A stretch of 64,000 nucleotides of DNA from UBA8958 sp964571695. GTDB lineage: Bacteria; Desulfobacterota; Syntrophia; Syntrophales; UBA8958. Both the position numbers and the translations under genes were made by a program. The notes below the pieces were generated by a model. The model was not told the DNA's origin and did not search any database. It saw nothing but the letters and a program-made list of their open reading frames with translations. Below, piece after piece: positions 32,140 through 42,867 of the stretch. Position 1 is the stretch's first letter. Every line of letters starts with the position of its first letter. The stretch is from assembly GCA_964571695.1 (NCBI GenBank), contig CAZNDG010000006.1, positions 43,050-107,049 of the forward strand. Direction: 5' to 3'.

Positions 32140-33453
32140 ATGTCAGAGAAGAAACAAGATAAGCAGTTTTTCACTGTCGCGAGGGTATTCTTCCTGCTTA
32201 TCGTAATCCCCTTATCACTGATGGCGATCCTCATCGCCAATGGGATTTTCAAATTAGGGGTTACAGTAAAAGAGCGGGCTGTGACCGTTCTGGACCAGAA
32301 ATCTCAGGAAGAAATCAAGATACGGGCCATGAACATCGCAGATGAAGTGGCAAGTTTCCTTACGGAACGAAAGAAAGACGTCCTCATCGCCACGATCATC
32401 CCGGCCACCGAATCTGCGTACAAACAGTTTGTCAGCGAGAACCGGCGGAACGTCTGGATCAAGGATGGCGACAAGTTGAAACAGATTTCCGTCCCCGTTT
32501 ATACGGAGATGGCCCTCATTGACAAAAGCGGCAACGAGGTCATCAAGATTACCAACGGAGAAATCGCCCCCAAATCCCGGCTTACCAATGTGGGCATTCC
32601 GGCCAACACCACCTATAAATCGGAAACCTATTTCGCCTCGGCCAAGGCCTTGAACAAGGGTGACGTATTTGTCTCCCCGGTGACGGGCTGGTATGTTAAC
32701 CGAGCCGATTTCGAAAAAGGCAAGAGATTCTCAGGGGTTATTCGTTTCGCCACCCCGCTGTACGGCCGGGAAGGTCTTCAGGGTGTCGTTCAACTCGCCC
32801 TCGACTATCGCCATCTCGCCGCCTACACGGATCATGTGATTCCCACCCAGGCCACTCCGGTATTCGAAGCGGACGCCGCCACCGGGAATTACGCCTATAT
32901 GGTGGACAATCGGGGTTTGATGATTTCCCATCCCAACGATTATCACGTCGAAGGACTTTATCCCGACGGAAAGCCGGTACCGGCCCTGACGGAACAGAGC
33001 TCGGCGGAACTTACGAAAAAGGGCGAAGAGGTGCTGAATCTGAACCTCATGGGTTTTGTCGATCCCAATCTGCCGTTGATCGCCAAGGACGCCGCTTCGG
33101 GAAAACCGGGGATCAAGACCTATAAGTTCGCTGGACATACCAAGTTCGTTGCGTATGCGCCGATCAAATTCTTTGCCCATGATTATCCAGCGCCGGGAGG
33201 ATTCGGCTGGATCGGCATGGGAGTAGATGTGGAAAAATTCAACGAGTCTGCCACCCAGGCAACCCAGAACATCCAGAAGGAGGCGAAAGCCTGGTCCACC
33301 ACGATCATCCTGATCCTGGTTATATCCATCATCCTTCTGTTTGCCATCGCCGGATTGCTCTCCCGGGGCATTACCCGCTCCATAGAGGCGGAAGTCCCGG
33401 CCGACTCCCAGGGTGAAGGCCCATTCTATGATGACGAGGAAGAAGATAAATAG
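32140..33453 (+). CDS. dCache-domain membrane receptor without an output domain
   Basis: A 437-residue protein with an N-terminal membrane helix (about 14-36), a large extracytoplasmic double-Cache region (about 40-380; VYTEMALIDKSGNEV, SPVTGWYVNR, YAYMVDNRGLMISHPND) and a second helix (about 388-408). It then has only the beginning of a HAMP-like turn (LLSRGITRSI) and an acidic tail (DDEEEDK). No kinase, cyclase or chemoreceptor module follows before the terminator. It appears to be co-expressed with atpE copy 2 and may sense a ligand for the divergent PAS kinase system; that link is inferred from position. Confidence 0.82.
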   Translation: MSEKKQDKQFFTVARVFFLLIVIPLSLMAILIANGIFKLGVTVKERAVTVLDQKSQEEIKIRAMNIADEVASFLTERKKDVLIATIIPATESAYKQFVSENRRNVWIKDGDKLKQISVPVYTEMALIDKSGNEVIKITNGEIAPKSRLTNVGIPANTTYKSETYFASAKALNKGDVFVSPVTGWYVNRADFEKGKRFSGVIRFATPLYGREGLQGVVQLALDYRHLAAYTDHVIPTQATPVFEADAATGNYAYMVDNRGLMISHPNDYHVEGLYPDGKPVPALTEQSSAELTKKGEEVLNLNLMGFVDPNLPLIAKDAASGKPGIKTYKFAGHTKFVAYAPIKFFAHDYPAPGGFGWIGMGVDVEKFNESATQATQNIQKEAKAWSTTIILILVISIILLFAIAGLLSRGITRSIEAEVPADSQGEGPFYDDEEEDK

Positions 33454-33467
33454 AAACTCTTAACGAA

Positions 33468-33500
33468 AAAGGCCGGATTTGATCCGGCCTTTTTTTTTTC
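33468..33500 (+). terminator. Intrinsic terminator after the dCache gene
   Basis: GGCCGGAT (33471-33478) pairs with ATCCGGCC (33482-33489) around a three-base loop, followed by about ten T residues. It closes the atpE2-dCache unit. Confidence 0.9.
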
Positions 33501-33530
33501 CCTCAACCAAGGGACCGAACATCTTTCCGT

Positions 33531-33558
33531 TTGACTTCATTATTCATTATTGATAAAT
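33531..33558 (+). promoter_or_regulatory. Sigma-70 type promoter for ppsA
   Basis: TTGACT (33531-33536) and ATAAAT (33553-33558) with a 16-base spacer, about 55 bases upstream of the ppsA start and just after the preceding terminator. Confidence 0.45.
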
Positions 33559-33612
33559 GTCCCCGAGTATTTCTTAATGCCTCGACAAACATCTATACAC
33601 AGGAGGAATTAC

Positions 33613-36021
33613 ATGAGCGACAACAGATTGGTAATCTGGTTCGATGAATTGCAGCTTTCCGATATCCCCCAAGTAGGAGGGAAAAACGCGTCCCTGGGAG
33701 AAATGCGTCGCGAATTGATCCCCAAGGGGGTCAGCATTCCCGACGGATATGCGGTAACCGCGTACGCCTACCGCTATCTGCTCGAATCCGCAGGGATTAT
33801 CGAGCAGATCAAAACGGTTCTTTCGGACCTGGACACCCACAACATCGAAAATCTCAAAAAAAGAGGCCAAAAGGTGCGGGAACTCATCTACAACGCCCCC
33901 TTCCCCGATGACCTGACCGCCGCCATCATCGCCGCCTACAGGAAGCTTTGCGAGGAATACGGGGAAAACACCGATGTGGCCGTCCGGAGCTCGGCAACGG
34001 CGGAGGATCTTCCCGATGCCAGTTTTGCCGGCCAGCAGGAAACCTATCTGAACATCACCGGTGACGAGGCCCTGCTCGAGGCCTGCAAACGCTGTTTCGC
34101 CTCCCTATTCACGGACCGGGCGATATCCTATCGCGTGGATAAAGGATTCGATCACCTTTCCATCGCCCTCTCCATCGGCGTCCAGAAGATGGTCCGTTCC
34201 GATCTCGCCGCCTCCGGCGTCATCTTCTCCATCGACACGGAATCGGGATTCAAGGAAGCGGTCCTGATCACCGGGGCCTACGGACTGGGAGAGACGGTGG
34301 TTCAAGGAACGGTCAACCCCGATGAATTCTACGTCTTCAAACCGGCGCTGAAACAGGGCTACCGGCCCATCGTCCAGAAGAAACTGGGTACCAAGGAGAT
34401 CAAGATGATCTACGCGGAGCGCCGGGGCGGAGAGGCCACCGAGACGGTGTCGGTTCCCGTGGAGCAGCGGCGCAAGTTCTGTCTCGATGATGACGAGATT
34501 CTGCAACTGGCCCGGTGGACCACCATCATCGAGGATCATTACTCCCAGCAGGCCGGTTATTTCAAACCCATGGACATCGAATGGGGCAAAGACGGCCGGA
34601 CGGGGGAGCTCTTCATCCTCCAGGCCCGGCCGGAAACGGTCCAGTCCCAGAAGGATGCCAACGTCCTGGAAAACTACATCCTCCTGGAACATAATAATCC
34701 CCTGGTTACGGGCACCGCGGTAGGCTCCAAGATCGGCGCCGGACCGGCGAACATCATCGAATCCGTGGAACAGATCATGAATTTCAAGAAAGGCGAGGTG
34801 CTGGTGACGGACATGACGGATCCGGACTGGGAACCGGTCATGAAGATCGCCGCGGCCATAGTCACCAACAAAGGCGGCCGGACCTGTCATGCCGCCATCG
34901 TCAGCAGGGAACTCGGCGTACCCTGCATCGTCGGCACGGAAAACGGGACCACGGCCCTCAAGGGTGTCAAGGAAGCCACCGTGTCCTGCGCGGAAGGCGA
35001 GATCGGCAACGTCTATGAGGGCATCCTGAAATTCGACGTCCAGCGGGTGGACGCTAAGAATCTTGAGCGCCCGAAGACGATGATCATGATGAACGTGGGC
35101 AATCCGGAAAACGCCTTCAACCTCGCCGCCATTCCCAACGACGGCGTCGGTCTGGCCCGGCTGGAGTTCATCATCAACCAGTTCATCAGCATCCACCCCA
35201 TGGCGCTGATCCAGTTCGATAAGGTCACCGATCCGGCCATCCGGGAAAAGATCGCCGCCCTCACCCACGGCTACGACAACCGGGCCGATTTCTTCGTGGA
35301 CAAGCTGGCCCAAGGGGTGGCCAAGATCGCCGCCGCCTTTTATCCCAACGACGTCATCGTCCGGATGAGCGATTTCAAGAGCAACGAATACAAGAACCTC
35401 ATCGGGGGCCAGTATTTTGAAATGGATGAGGAAAACCCCATGATCGGCTTCCGGGGGGCCTCCCGGTATTACGACGAGCGATACCGCGACGCCTTCGCCC
35501 TGGAATGCGAGGCGATGAAAAAGGTGCGCAACGAGATGGGCCTCGTCAACGCCAAACTGATGATCCCCTTCTGCCGTACCGTGGAAGAGGGGAAAAAGGT
35601 CGTGGCCCTCATGGCGGAAAAAGGGCTGGTCCAGGGCGAAAACAATCTGGAAATCTACATGATGGTGGAGATCCCCAGCAACGTCATCCTCATCGAGGAA
35701 TTCGGCAAGATCTTCGACGGCTTCTCCATCGGCTCCAACGACCTTACCCAGCTCACCCTGGGTCTCGACCGAGATTCCTTCCTCATTTCCCATATCTTCG
35801 ATGAGCGCAACCAGGCCGTCATGGATCTGATCCGGATCGCCATCACCAAAGCCAACAAGATGGGAAAGAAGATCGGCATCTGCGGCCAGGCCCCCAGCGA
35901 TTATCCCGAATTCGCCCGCTTCCTCGTGGAATGCGGGATCAGCAGCATCTCCCTGAACTCCGACACGGTCATCAAGACCACCATCGACATCAAGGAGACG
36001 GAGAAGACGCTGGGGAAATAA
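33613..36021 (+). CDS. ppsA: Phosphoenolpyruvate synthase (pyruvate, water dikinase)
   Basis: About 802 residues. It converts pyruvate and ATP to PEP, AMP and phosphate for gluconeogenesis. The N-terminal ATP-grasp domain begins VGGKNASLGEM and has ATAEDLPDASFAGQQETYLN. The swivelling domain carries the phospho-histidine in GGRTCHAAIVSRELGVPC, and the C-terminal PEP/pyruvate barrel has GSNDLTQLTLGLDRDS and the CGQAPSDYP cysteine motif. I start at 33613, preceded by AGGAGGAATTAC; an in-frame upstream ATG has no ribosome-binding site. It fits growth on acids or amino acids that enter as pyruvate. Confidence 0.95.
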   Translation: MSDNRLVIWFDELQLSDIPQVGGKNASLGEMRRELIPKGVSIPDGYAVTAYAYRYLLESAGIIEQIKTVLSDLDTHNIENLKKRGQKVRELIYNAPFPDDLTAAIIAAYRKLCEEYGENTDVAVRSSATAEDLPDASFAGQQETYLNITGDEALLEACKRCFASLFTDRAISYRVDKGFDHLSIALSIGVQKMVRSDLAASGVIFSIDTESGFKEAVLITGAYGLGETVVQGTVNPDEFYVFKPALKQGYRPIVQKKLGTKEIKMIYAERRGGEATETVSVPVEQRRKFCLDDDEILQLARWTTIIEDHYSQQAGYFKPMDIEWGKDGRTGELFILQARPETVQSQKDANVLENYILLEHNNPLVTGTAVGSKIGAGPANIIESVEQIMNFKKGEVLVTDMTDPDWEPVMKIAAAIVTNKGGRTCHAAIVSRELGVPCIVGTENGTTALKGVKEATVSCAEGEIGNVYEGILKFDVQRVDAKNLERPKTMIMMNVGNPENAFNLAAIPNDGVGLARLEFIINQFISIHPMALIQFDKVTDPAIREKIAALTHGYDNRADFFVDKLAQGVAKIAAAFYPNDVIVRMSDFKSNEYKNLIGGQYFEMDEENPMIGFRGASRYYDERYRDAFALECEAMKKVRNEMGLVNAKLMIPFCRTVEEGKKVVALMAEKGLVQGENNLEIYMMVEIPSNVILIEEFGKIFDGFSIGSNDLTQLTLGLDRDSFLISHIFDERNQAVMDLIRIAITKANKMGKKIGICGQAPSDYPEFARFLVECGISSISLNSDTVIKTTIDIKETEKTLGK

Positions 36022-36119
36022 GGCGCAATACGTTACCGTCCCCGGGTAAACGATTTTCAACAACGGAGGGAAATTGCCGGCGCGGATATGAACGATGTGG
36101 TCGAAAAATATAAACAACA

Positions 36120-36152
36120 AGGGGCGGTTGCCGTCAGACGGCAACCGCCCCT
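36120..36152 (-). terminator. Long hairpin ending rnpB and ppsA
   Basis: A perfect 15-base stem (36120-36134 and 36138-36152, arm AGGGGCGGTTGCCGT) with a three-base loop. On the minus strand it is followed by a T-rich stretch (TTGTTGTTT), as expected for an intrinsic terminator of RNase P RNA. It can also stop convergent ppsA transcripts. Confidence 0.75.
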
Positions 36153-36162
36153 GCTTTATGAG

Positions 36163-36558
36163 ATGTTTGAGGAGGCCGTAAGCCGAGTTCTGTTCCGGCT
36201 CCGGGTCACCCCGGCCGCCGGCGATGATCATTCCTCTAGGGCGGCAGTTGCCTGCCGCCTCAAGCGACCTACCCGAGAACCTCGGGCGGGCCGCCCTCGG
36301 TCGTTCTCCTATTCGGTCTTGCTCCGGATGGGGTTTACCATGCCTCCCCTGTCGCCAGCGGAGCGGTGAGCTCTTACCTCGCCTTTTCACCCTTACCCGC
36401 CACGGAGCGGCGCTCCAGAACGCGGGCGGTATATTTTCTGTGGCACTTTCCTTGGGGTCGCCCCCAGTCGCCGTTAGCGACCATCCTGCCCTGCGGAGCT
36501 CGGACTTTCCTCCCGTCCGGACTTGCCGGACCAGCGATCATCTGTACTCCTCAAACAT
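36163..36558 (-). ncRNA. rnpB: RNase P RNA, bacterial type A
   Basis: The minus strand begins near 36558 with GAGGAGTACAGATGATCGC, then has the highly conserved GGGAGGAAAGTCCGAGCTCC region, and ends with the GAACAGAACTCGGCTTACGG segment at about 36175-36195. The 5' and 3' ends pair (GTTTGAGGAG with CTCCTCAAAC) to form helix P1. It is the catalytic RNA that matures tRNA 5' ends. It lies directly after the zinc-ribbon protein gene. Open frames crossing it on either strand are spurious. Confidence 0.93.
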
Positions 36559-37276
36559 TTTCCTTGTTCTGGTCATACCAGTAGATAATCCGGCGGCAGT
36601 TGGGACACACCATGAGATCTTCCGTATCTTCGAGCAATTCGTTGTAGAGTTGGGGAGGAATGCTCATGTGACAGCCGTCGCAGGTTTCCTTCCAAGCGGA
36701 AACCACCGCCAGGCCCTGATTTACGTTTTTGGTCATATCATATCTTTTCAATAAGTTCTTCGGAATTTTTTCCCGCAGGGACTCCCCTTGGCGCTGCCGT
36801 TCCTGAATCTGTGATTCTATGGAACCGATCCGATTTTCCAGCCTTTCCCTTTCCTCCTCGTATCGCCGCCCGGCCGACTGGAAGTCACCTTCCCGGATCG
36901 CCAGGGAGGTCTTCATGGCGTCGATCTCTTCCAGAATGGAGATGATCTTGTCTTCCACCACGCCGTGTTTCTGTTCCAGGGTCTCTATTTCTTTCAGCAC
37001 CGCCTGATACTCCTTGTTGGATTTCACCTCATGGATGCGGTCCCGGGTTTTCCGGAGTTGCTCCATACCTTTCTTTAGGGCCTCTTCCAGTTCCCGGTGG
37101 TTTTGGTTCTTCGCCTCCAACCGGTTTCTTTCCTCCTCCAGCGCCTCCCGGACGGCGGCAAAGTCCGCGTCGAGTCTGGCCAGACGCAGTGGGAGATCTT
37201 TCCTGCTCTGGAGGACTTTCTGCGTTTCCGTATCGATCTTTTGCAACGCGATGAGATGCATCAAATTTTCGTTCAA
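36551..37276 (-). CDS. Coiled-coil protein with C-terminal C4 zinc ribbon (COG1579)
   Basis: A 241-residue protein whose first 190 residues are almost entirely charged coiled coil. A zinc ribbon follows with cysteine pairs in CDGCHMSIPP (about 199-208) and VCPNCRRIIYW (about 223-233). Members are widespread and often encoded beside rnpB; relatives have been proposed to act in protein or nucleic acid handling, but the role is not settled. The last codons touch the rnpB 5' end. Confidence 0.85.
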   Translation of the reverse strand: MNENLMHLIALQKIDTETQKVLQSRKDLPLRLARLDADFAAVREALEEERNRLEAKNQNHRELEEALKKGMEQLRKTRDRIHEVKSNKEYQAVLKEIETLEQKHGVVEDKIISILEEIDAMKTSLAIREGDFQSAGRRYEEERERLENRIGSIESQIQERQRQGESLREKIPKNLLKRYDMTKNVNQGLAVVSAWKETCDGCHMSIPPQLYNELLEDTEDLMVCPNCRRIIYWYDQNKENV

Positions 37277-37310
37277 TTATTTACCCCTTTCTCAAGAGAA
37301 ACAAGACAAA

Positions 37311-37343
37311 AAAAAGTGCACCTCCTGCAAGGTGCACTTTTCT
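37311..37343 (-). terminator. Intrinsic terminator downstream of the CAU tRNA
   Basis: AAAAGTGCACCT and its complement form a stem of about 12 bases across 37312-37341 with a short loop. On the minus strand a run of eight T residues follows (complement of 37308-37315), ending the tRNA transcript before the zinc-ribbon gene. Confidence 0.75.
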
Positions 37344-37421
37344 TTCCGGGAAGACGCCGCTTCCTGTCATCCCATTGTAAGCCTGTATCTGCAATTCTCT
37401 GTAACTGCTATACATATATTA

Positions 37422-37497
37422 TGGTGGGCCCACCTGGGTTCGAACCAGGGACCTACCGGTTATGAGCCGGTGGCTCTACCAATTGAGCTATGGGCCC
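37422..37497 (-). tRNA. tRNA with CAU anticodon (Ile2 or elongator Met)
   Basis: The 76-base cloverleaf reads GGGCCCATAGCTCAATTGG at its 5' end. The anticodon loop is CTCATAA (anticodon CAU), the T arm is CTGGTTCGAACCCAG and the 3' CCA is encoded. The absence of the mispaired first base and of the three G-C anticodon pairs typical of initiator tRNA excludes tRNA-fMet. Whether the CAU is modified to lysidine (Ile, AUA) or read as Met cannot be settled from sequence alone. Confidence 0.93.
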
Positions 37498-37597
37498 GCA
37501 ACTGTCTCCTTTCCACAATGACCTGTTTAGATATACTCAAGCCGATGGGATGTCAATAACTTATTTGGCACAATGATTACGCACCCTATCCTCCTCC

Positions 37598-39349
<1,752 letters not shown>

Positions 39350-39363
39350 AAAAATCCTCCACC

Positions 39364-41151
39364 TTATCCATTCGACAGCATGGATTTCTCTTTTTCAATA
39401 AGCTCTGCCTTCTCCGCGAGCAGCGTCCGGCAGGATTCCATGTCCATGGCCTGTTGAGCCCTGACCAGGGACACGTTCAAAGACCGGCGCTTCTCCTTGA
39501 ACCACTTGCGTTTTATCTGCCGGATCATGTCGCGGCATACCCGGTCCGCGGTTTCCCCCTCCCAGGACACGGAATCGACCAGCCGGCCCAAAATCGCCTC
39601 TCTCAGCGCTCCGGGGCCGAGGCGGGCGATGAAATCCTCCAGATCGATCCCCCCATGCCGCTCATATTGTGCCGCCGCCGCCGTTCCCAGTCTTTTCAGT
39701 TCGTCGTTTTGCAGGTAGCTCAAGGCATCGCCGGTAATAACGGCGGGCATCATGCGGGGATGATCGAGAAGCAGGGCGATGAAGCTCGCCTCGAGGGCAT
39801 CCACGGCGACGGTGGATAGGAAGGTTTTTCCCCCCGCTTCCGGCCCCGCAGTCTTCTTTCTCCGTCCCCGGTTCACTTCCGCCTTGAGGACATCCTCATC
39901 GACGCCCAGCCGCTGGGCCACGCGCTTGATGAAGAGATTTCTCTCCGCATCGCTCTCCATATTTCCAATAAAGGCCATGGCGGCGCGGAGGGCTTCCCTG
40001 CCGCCCTCCATGGACTCGGGGTTGCCGATAAAGCTATCCACGTAATACTCCACCGCCGGGGGCGCCGCGGCCACCAGGGCCAGGAAGGCCTCCCTCCCCG
40101 AGCCGCGGACATAGTCATCGGGATCCGCGGCCGCAGGGAGCATCACCGCCCGCATGGGGAGGTTGCCCTCGACAAACAGCGCCAGGCTCCGGGCCAGGGC
40201 CTTTTTCCCCGCCTCGTCGCCATCGAAGACGACGGCCGCTTCCGGGGCATATCGGCGCAGAAGATCCACATGATCCCGGGTAAGGGCGGTGCCCAGCGTG
40301 GCCACGACATTCCTGATGTCGGCGTTCCAGAGGACAAGAAGATCGAAATAACCCTCCACCAGGACCGCGTAACCGCTTTTCCGTATCTCCTCCCGGGACT
40401 TGACAAGTCCGTAAAGGTTCTTCCCTTTGCTGAAGAGCGCCGACTCGGGGGAATTGAGATATTTGGGCATTCCCTCCCCCATGATGCGGCCGCCGAAGGC
40501 GATGATCTGGCCGGACTGATCTTCGATGGGAAAGACAAGGCGGCCCCGGAAACGGTCATAGAAGTCCCCCCGCTCGTTTTTCGCCAGGAGGCCCGCCTGC
40601 TCGGCAAGGTCAAGGGACATTCGCTTCCGTTCCAGATAATCCCGTAGGTGACGCCAACCCGGCGGGGAATAACCCAGGCGAAATTCCTTTACGACCGCCT
40701 CGCTTATGCCCCGCTCCCGCAGGTATTGCCGGGCCGCGAGACCTTCTTGCCCCTCCAGACGTTCGGAAAAAAACGCCGCGGCCAGTCCGTGCAGCCGGAG
40801 CATCTTTTCCCGAAGGGACAGCTCCCCCTTTTCCTTATCGCTCAGGGTCCGGGTGGGAAGGGAGACGCCCGTTTTCCGCGCCAGATACCTCATGGCCTCG
40901 GGAAAGGAGAGGCCGTTTTGCTTCATGATGAAGGTTACCGCGTTTCCCCCTTCCCCGCAGCCAAAGCAGTAAAAGATCTGTTTTTCCGGACTGACGGTAA
41001 AAGAAGGCGTCTTTTCCTGATGAAACGGGCACAGGCCGATAAAATTCCGCCCCGCCTGCTTCAGGTTCACGTAACCTGCCACCAGATCCACGATGTTGAT
41101 CCGTCTTTTGATTTCATCGATCTTGTCTTCAGGAATCGAACCTTGCATCAT
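39364..41151 (-). CDS. dnaG: DNA primase
   Basis: A 595-residue primase that makes RNA primers for replication. The N-terminal CHC2-type zinc finger is GLCPFHQEKTPSF...FYCFGCG (about residues 38-66). The catalytic TOPRIM core has VLVEGYFDLL and VVFDGDEAGKKA, and a C-terminal helicase-binding region follows. It lies between yqeY and rpoD, the classic macromolecular-synthesis arrangement. Two adjacent ATG codons open the frame. Confidence 0.96.
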   Translation of the reverse strand: MMQGSIPEDKIDEIKRRINIVDLVAGYVNLKQAGRNFIGLCPFHQEKTPSFTVSPEKQIFYCFGCGEGGNAVTFIMKQNGLSFPEAMRYLARKTGVSLPTRTLSDKEKGELSLREKMLRLHGLAAAFFSERLEGQEGLAARQYLRERGISEAVVKEFRLGYSPPGWRHLRDYLERKRMSLDLAEQAGLLAKNERGDFYDRFRGRLVFPIEDQSGQIIAFGGRIMGEGMPKYLNSPESALFSKGKNLYGLVKSREEIRKSGYAVLVEGYFDLLVLWNADIRNVVATLGTALTRDHVDLLRRYAPEAAVVFDGDEAGKKALARSLALFVEGNLPMRAVMLPAAADPDDYVRGSGREAFLALVAAAPPAVEYYVDSFIGNPESMEGGREALRAAMAFIGNMESDAERNLFIKRVAQRLGVDEDVLKAEVNRGRRKKTAGPEAGGKTFLSTVAVDALEASFIALLLDHPRMMPAVITGDALSYLQNDELKRLGTAAAAQYERHGGIDLEDFIARLGPGALREAILGRLVDSVSWEGETADRVCRDMIRQIKRKWFKEKRRSLNVSLVRAQQAMDMESCRTLLAEKAELIEKEKSMLSNG

Positions 41152-41160
41152 GGGACGGCA

Positions 41161-41607
41161 TCAACCAGCCAGGCGCGACTTGACCTTCTCGCTTACCGCC
41201 TTGCCGTCGGCCCGGCCGCTGATCACGGGCATCAAAGCCTTCATGACCTTGCCCATATCCTTCGGTCCCGCCGCTCCGGTCTCCAGGATGGCTTTTTCGA
41301 TGGCCGCGTCGAGATCCTCCTCGGAGAACTGCCGGGGCATGAACTCCTGGATCACCTTGAGTTCGGCGGTTTCCTTTTCGACCAGGTCGGTCCTTCCTCC
41401 CTTTTCGAACTGTTCGATGGAATCCTTGCGCTGTTTCACCATGGAGGCGAGGGTCTGGAGGAATTCCGCCTCCGTAGTCTCCCGTTTGAGATCTATCTCC
41501 TTGTTGTGGATGGCGTTTTTAATCAATCTGAGGGCAGACAGGCGAAGCTTTTCCCTGGCCTTGGCCGCCTTGACCATTTCCTCTTCCAGTTTGTTCCTGA
41601 GTTCCAT
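41161..41607 (-). CDS. yqeY: GatB/YqeY domain protein
   Basis: A 148-residue all-helical protein of the YqeY family, related to the C-terminal tRNA-interacting domain of GatB. It begins LRNKLEEEMVKAAKAREK and contains VIQEFMPRQFSEEDL and MGKVMKALMP. It is usually encoded with rpsU and dnaG; here it lies 9 bases upstream of dnaG. A role in tRNA-related quality control is suspected but unproven. rpsU, often first in this operon, is not present. Confidence 0.9.
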   Translation of the reverse strand: MELRNKLEEEMVKAAKAREKLRLSALRLIKNAIHNKEIDLKRETTEAEFLQTLASMVKQRKDSIEQFEKGGRTDLVEKETAELKVIQEFMPRQFSEEDLDAAIEKAILETGAAGPKDMGKVMKALMPVISGRADGKAVSEKVKSRLAG

Positions 41608-41691
41608 CTCTTCTTATCCTCAAATATGGATTGTGGATTGCGTTGCTCTAAGTTATCCACCCTTCAGCGGTTGTCAACGAGAAACGCCATT

Positions 41692-42036
41692 TTATCCCAA
41701 CTCGTCCGCCAGTTTTCTCCCCCCCAGCAGATGCATGTGGAGATGGAAGATGACCTGTCCCCCTTCTTCGTTGCAGTTGATCACCGTCCGGAATCCCCGC
41801 TTGTCTATGCCCTTCCTCCGGGCCGCTTCCTGAGCCGCCCTGATCATGGCGTCCACTATGGGTAGCGTGTCTTCCCCCACATCGAGAAGAGTGGCCAAGT
41901 GTCGCTTGGGGATGATCACCACATGGACGGGCGCCATGGGATGGATGTCATCGAATGCCAGCACCGCTTCATCTTCGTAAACCTTCCGACAGGGTATAAC
42001 CCCTTTGACAATTTTACAAAAGATACAGTCGTCCAT
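41692..42036 (-). CDS. HIT family purine nucleoside phosphoramidase (HinT)
   Basis: A 114-residue HIT protein with the start DCIFCKIVKGVIPC, the MAPVHVVIIPKRH segment and the histidine triad HLHMHLLGG (about residues 98-106). It hydrolyses AMP-lysine and related phosphoramidates. The N-terminal Cys-x2-Cys of HinT is present (CIFC). It lies downstream of hisA with an 82-base gap. Confidence 0.92.
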   Translation of the reverse strand: MDDCIFCKIVKGVIPCRKVYEDEAVLAFDDIHPMAPVHVVIIPKRHLATLLDVGEDTLPIVDAMIRAAQEAARRKGIDKRGFRTVINCNEEGGQVIFHLHMHLLGGRKLADELG

Positions 42037-42118
42037 CGTTTCTCCCTCCTGTCGCGAGCTATTCAGCTATTGAATTCATTATAAAAACATCTAACGGGCC
42101 GTAAATGCGATCCCGCTC

Positions 42119-42856
42119 TCAGCCGTTCATTCCGGCCTTCGTCCGGCGGACTGCCGCGGCCAGGGACAGGGCGCCGGTGTACAGGGCCCGCCCGGCAATC
42201 ACGCCGATGATTCCCGACGGTGCCGCCTCCATGAGCTTCTCGATGTCCGCCATGCCGCTCACACCCCCGGAGGCGATGACGGGCACGCCGGTCGCTTCTG
42301 CCAGGGCCTGCGTGGCCTCGACATTGACCCCCGTTTCCATGCCGTCCCGCTTTATGTCCGTATAAACCACCGCCGACACGCGGCAATCCCCATAAGACCG
42401 GATCAATTCAACCGCCGAGTGCGCGGTCGCTTCCGTCCAGCCCTGGACGGAAACCAGACCCTCCCGGGCATCGATGCCGAGGATGATCCGATCGGGAAAG
42501 GTCCGGCAGGCCTCCCGCACCAGCCCGGGGTTTCTAAGCGCCGCCGTGCCCAGGATGACCCAGCGGACGCCGATGTCGAGGTAATCGGCCACCGTCTCCA
42601 GATCACGGATTCCGCCTCCTAATTCCACGGGGATTTCGATCGCGTCGATGATGGCGCGGATAGCATCCCGGTTACGGGGCGATCCGGCGAGGGAGCCGTC
42701 GAGATCGACGACATGAAGGCGCTCCGCGCCCTGTTCCTGCCACTGCACCGCCACTGAGGCGGGGTGCTCCGCATAAACGGTCACCCGCTGGAAATCACCT
42801 TGAGCCAGACGAACACACCGTCCGTCCTTGAGATCGATCGCAGGAATTACAATCAT
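42119..42856 (-). CDS. hisA: Phosphoribosylformimino-AICAR-phosphate isomerase
   Basis: About 245 residues. A (beta-alpha)8-barrel enzyme for the fourth step of histidine synthesis. VIPAIDLKDGRCVRL holds the first catalytic Asp, YTDIKRDGM carries the second at about residue 128-130, and phosphate-binding loops include GGGIRD and ASGGVSG. I prefer the ATG at 42856; an in-frame GTG lies two codons before it. A terminator-like hairpin sits immediately before the start. No hisF or hisH is adjacent, which is unusual. Confidence 0.94.
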   Translation of the reverse strand: MIVIPAIDLKDGRCVRLAQGDFQRVTVYAEHPASVAVQWQEQGAERLHVVDLDGSLAGSPRNRDAIRAIIDAIEIPVELGGGIRDLETVADYLDIGVRWVILGTAALRNPGLVREACRTFPDRIILGIDAREGLVSVQGWTEATAHSAVELIRSYGDCRVSAVVYTDIKRDGMETGVNVEATQALAEATGVPVIASGGVSGMADIEKLMEAAPSGIIGVIAGRALYTGALSLAAAVRRTKAGMNG

Positions 42857-42867
42857 TGCCACCCCGA

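Noticed and set aside
34105..36390. A 761-codon open frame antisense to ppsA
   Set aside because: It mirrors the well-supported ppsA and rnpB; its composition (His, Asp and Gly rich) is typical of antisense frames in GC-rich genes and it has no domain signature.
36088..36754. Short plus-strand open frames across the RNase P RNA
   Set aside because: The region has the conserved RNase P RNA blocks and P1 pairing on the minus strand; the frames have no protein features.
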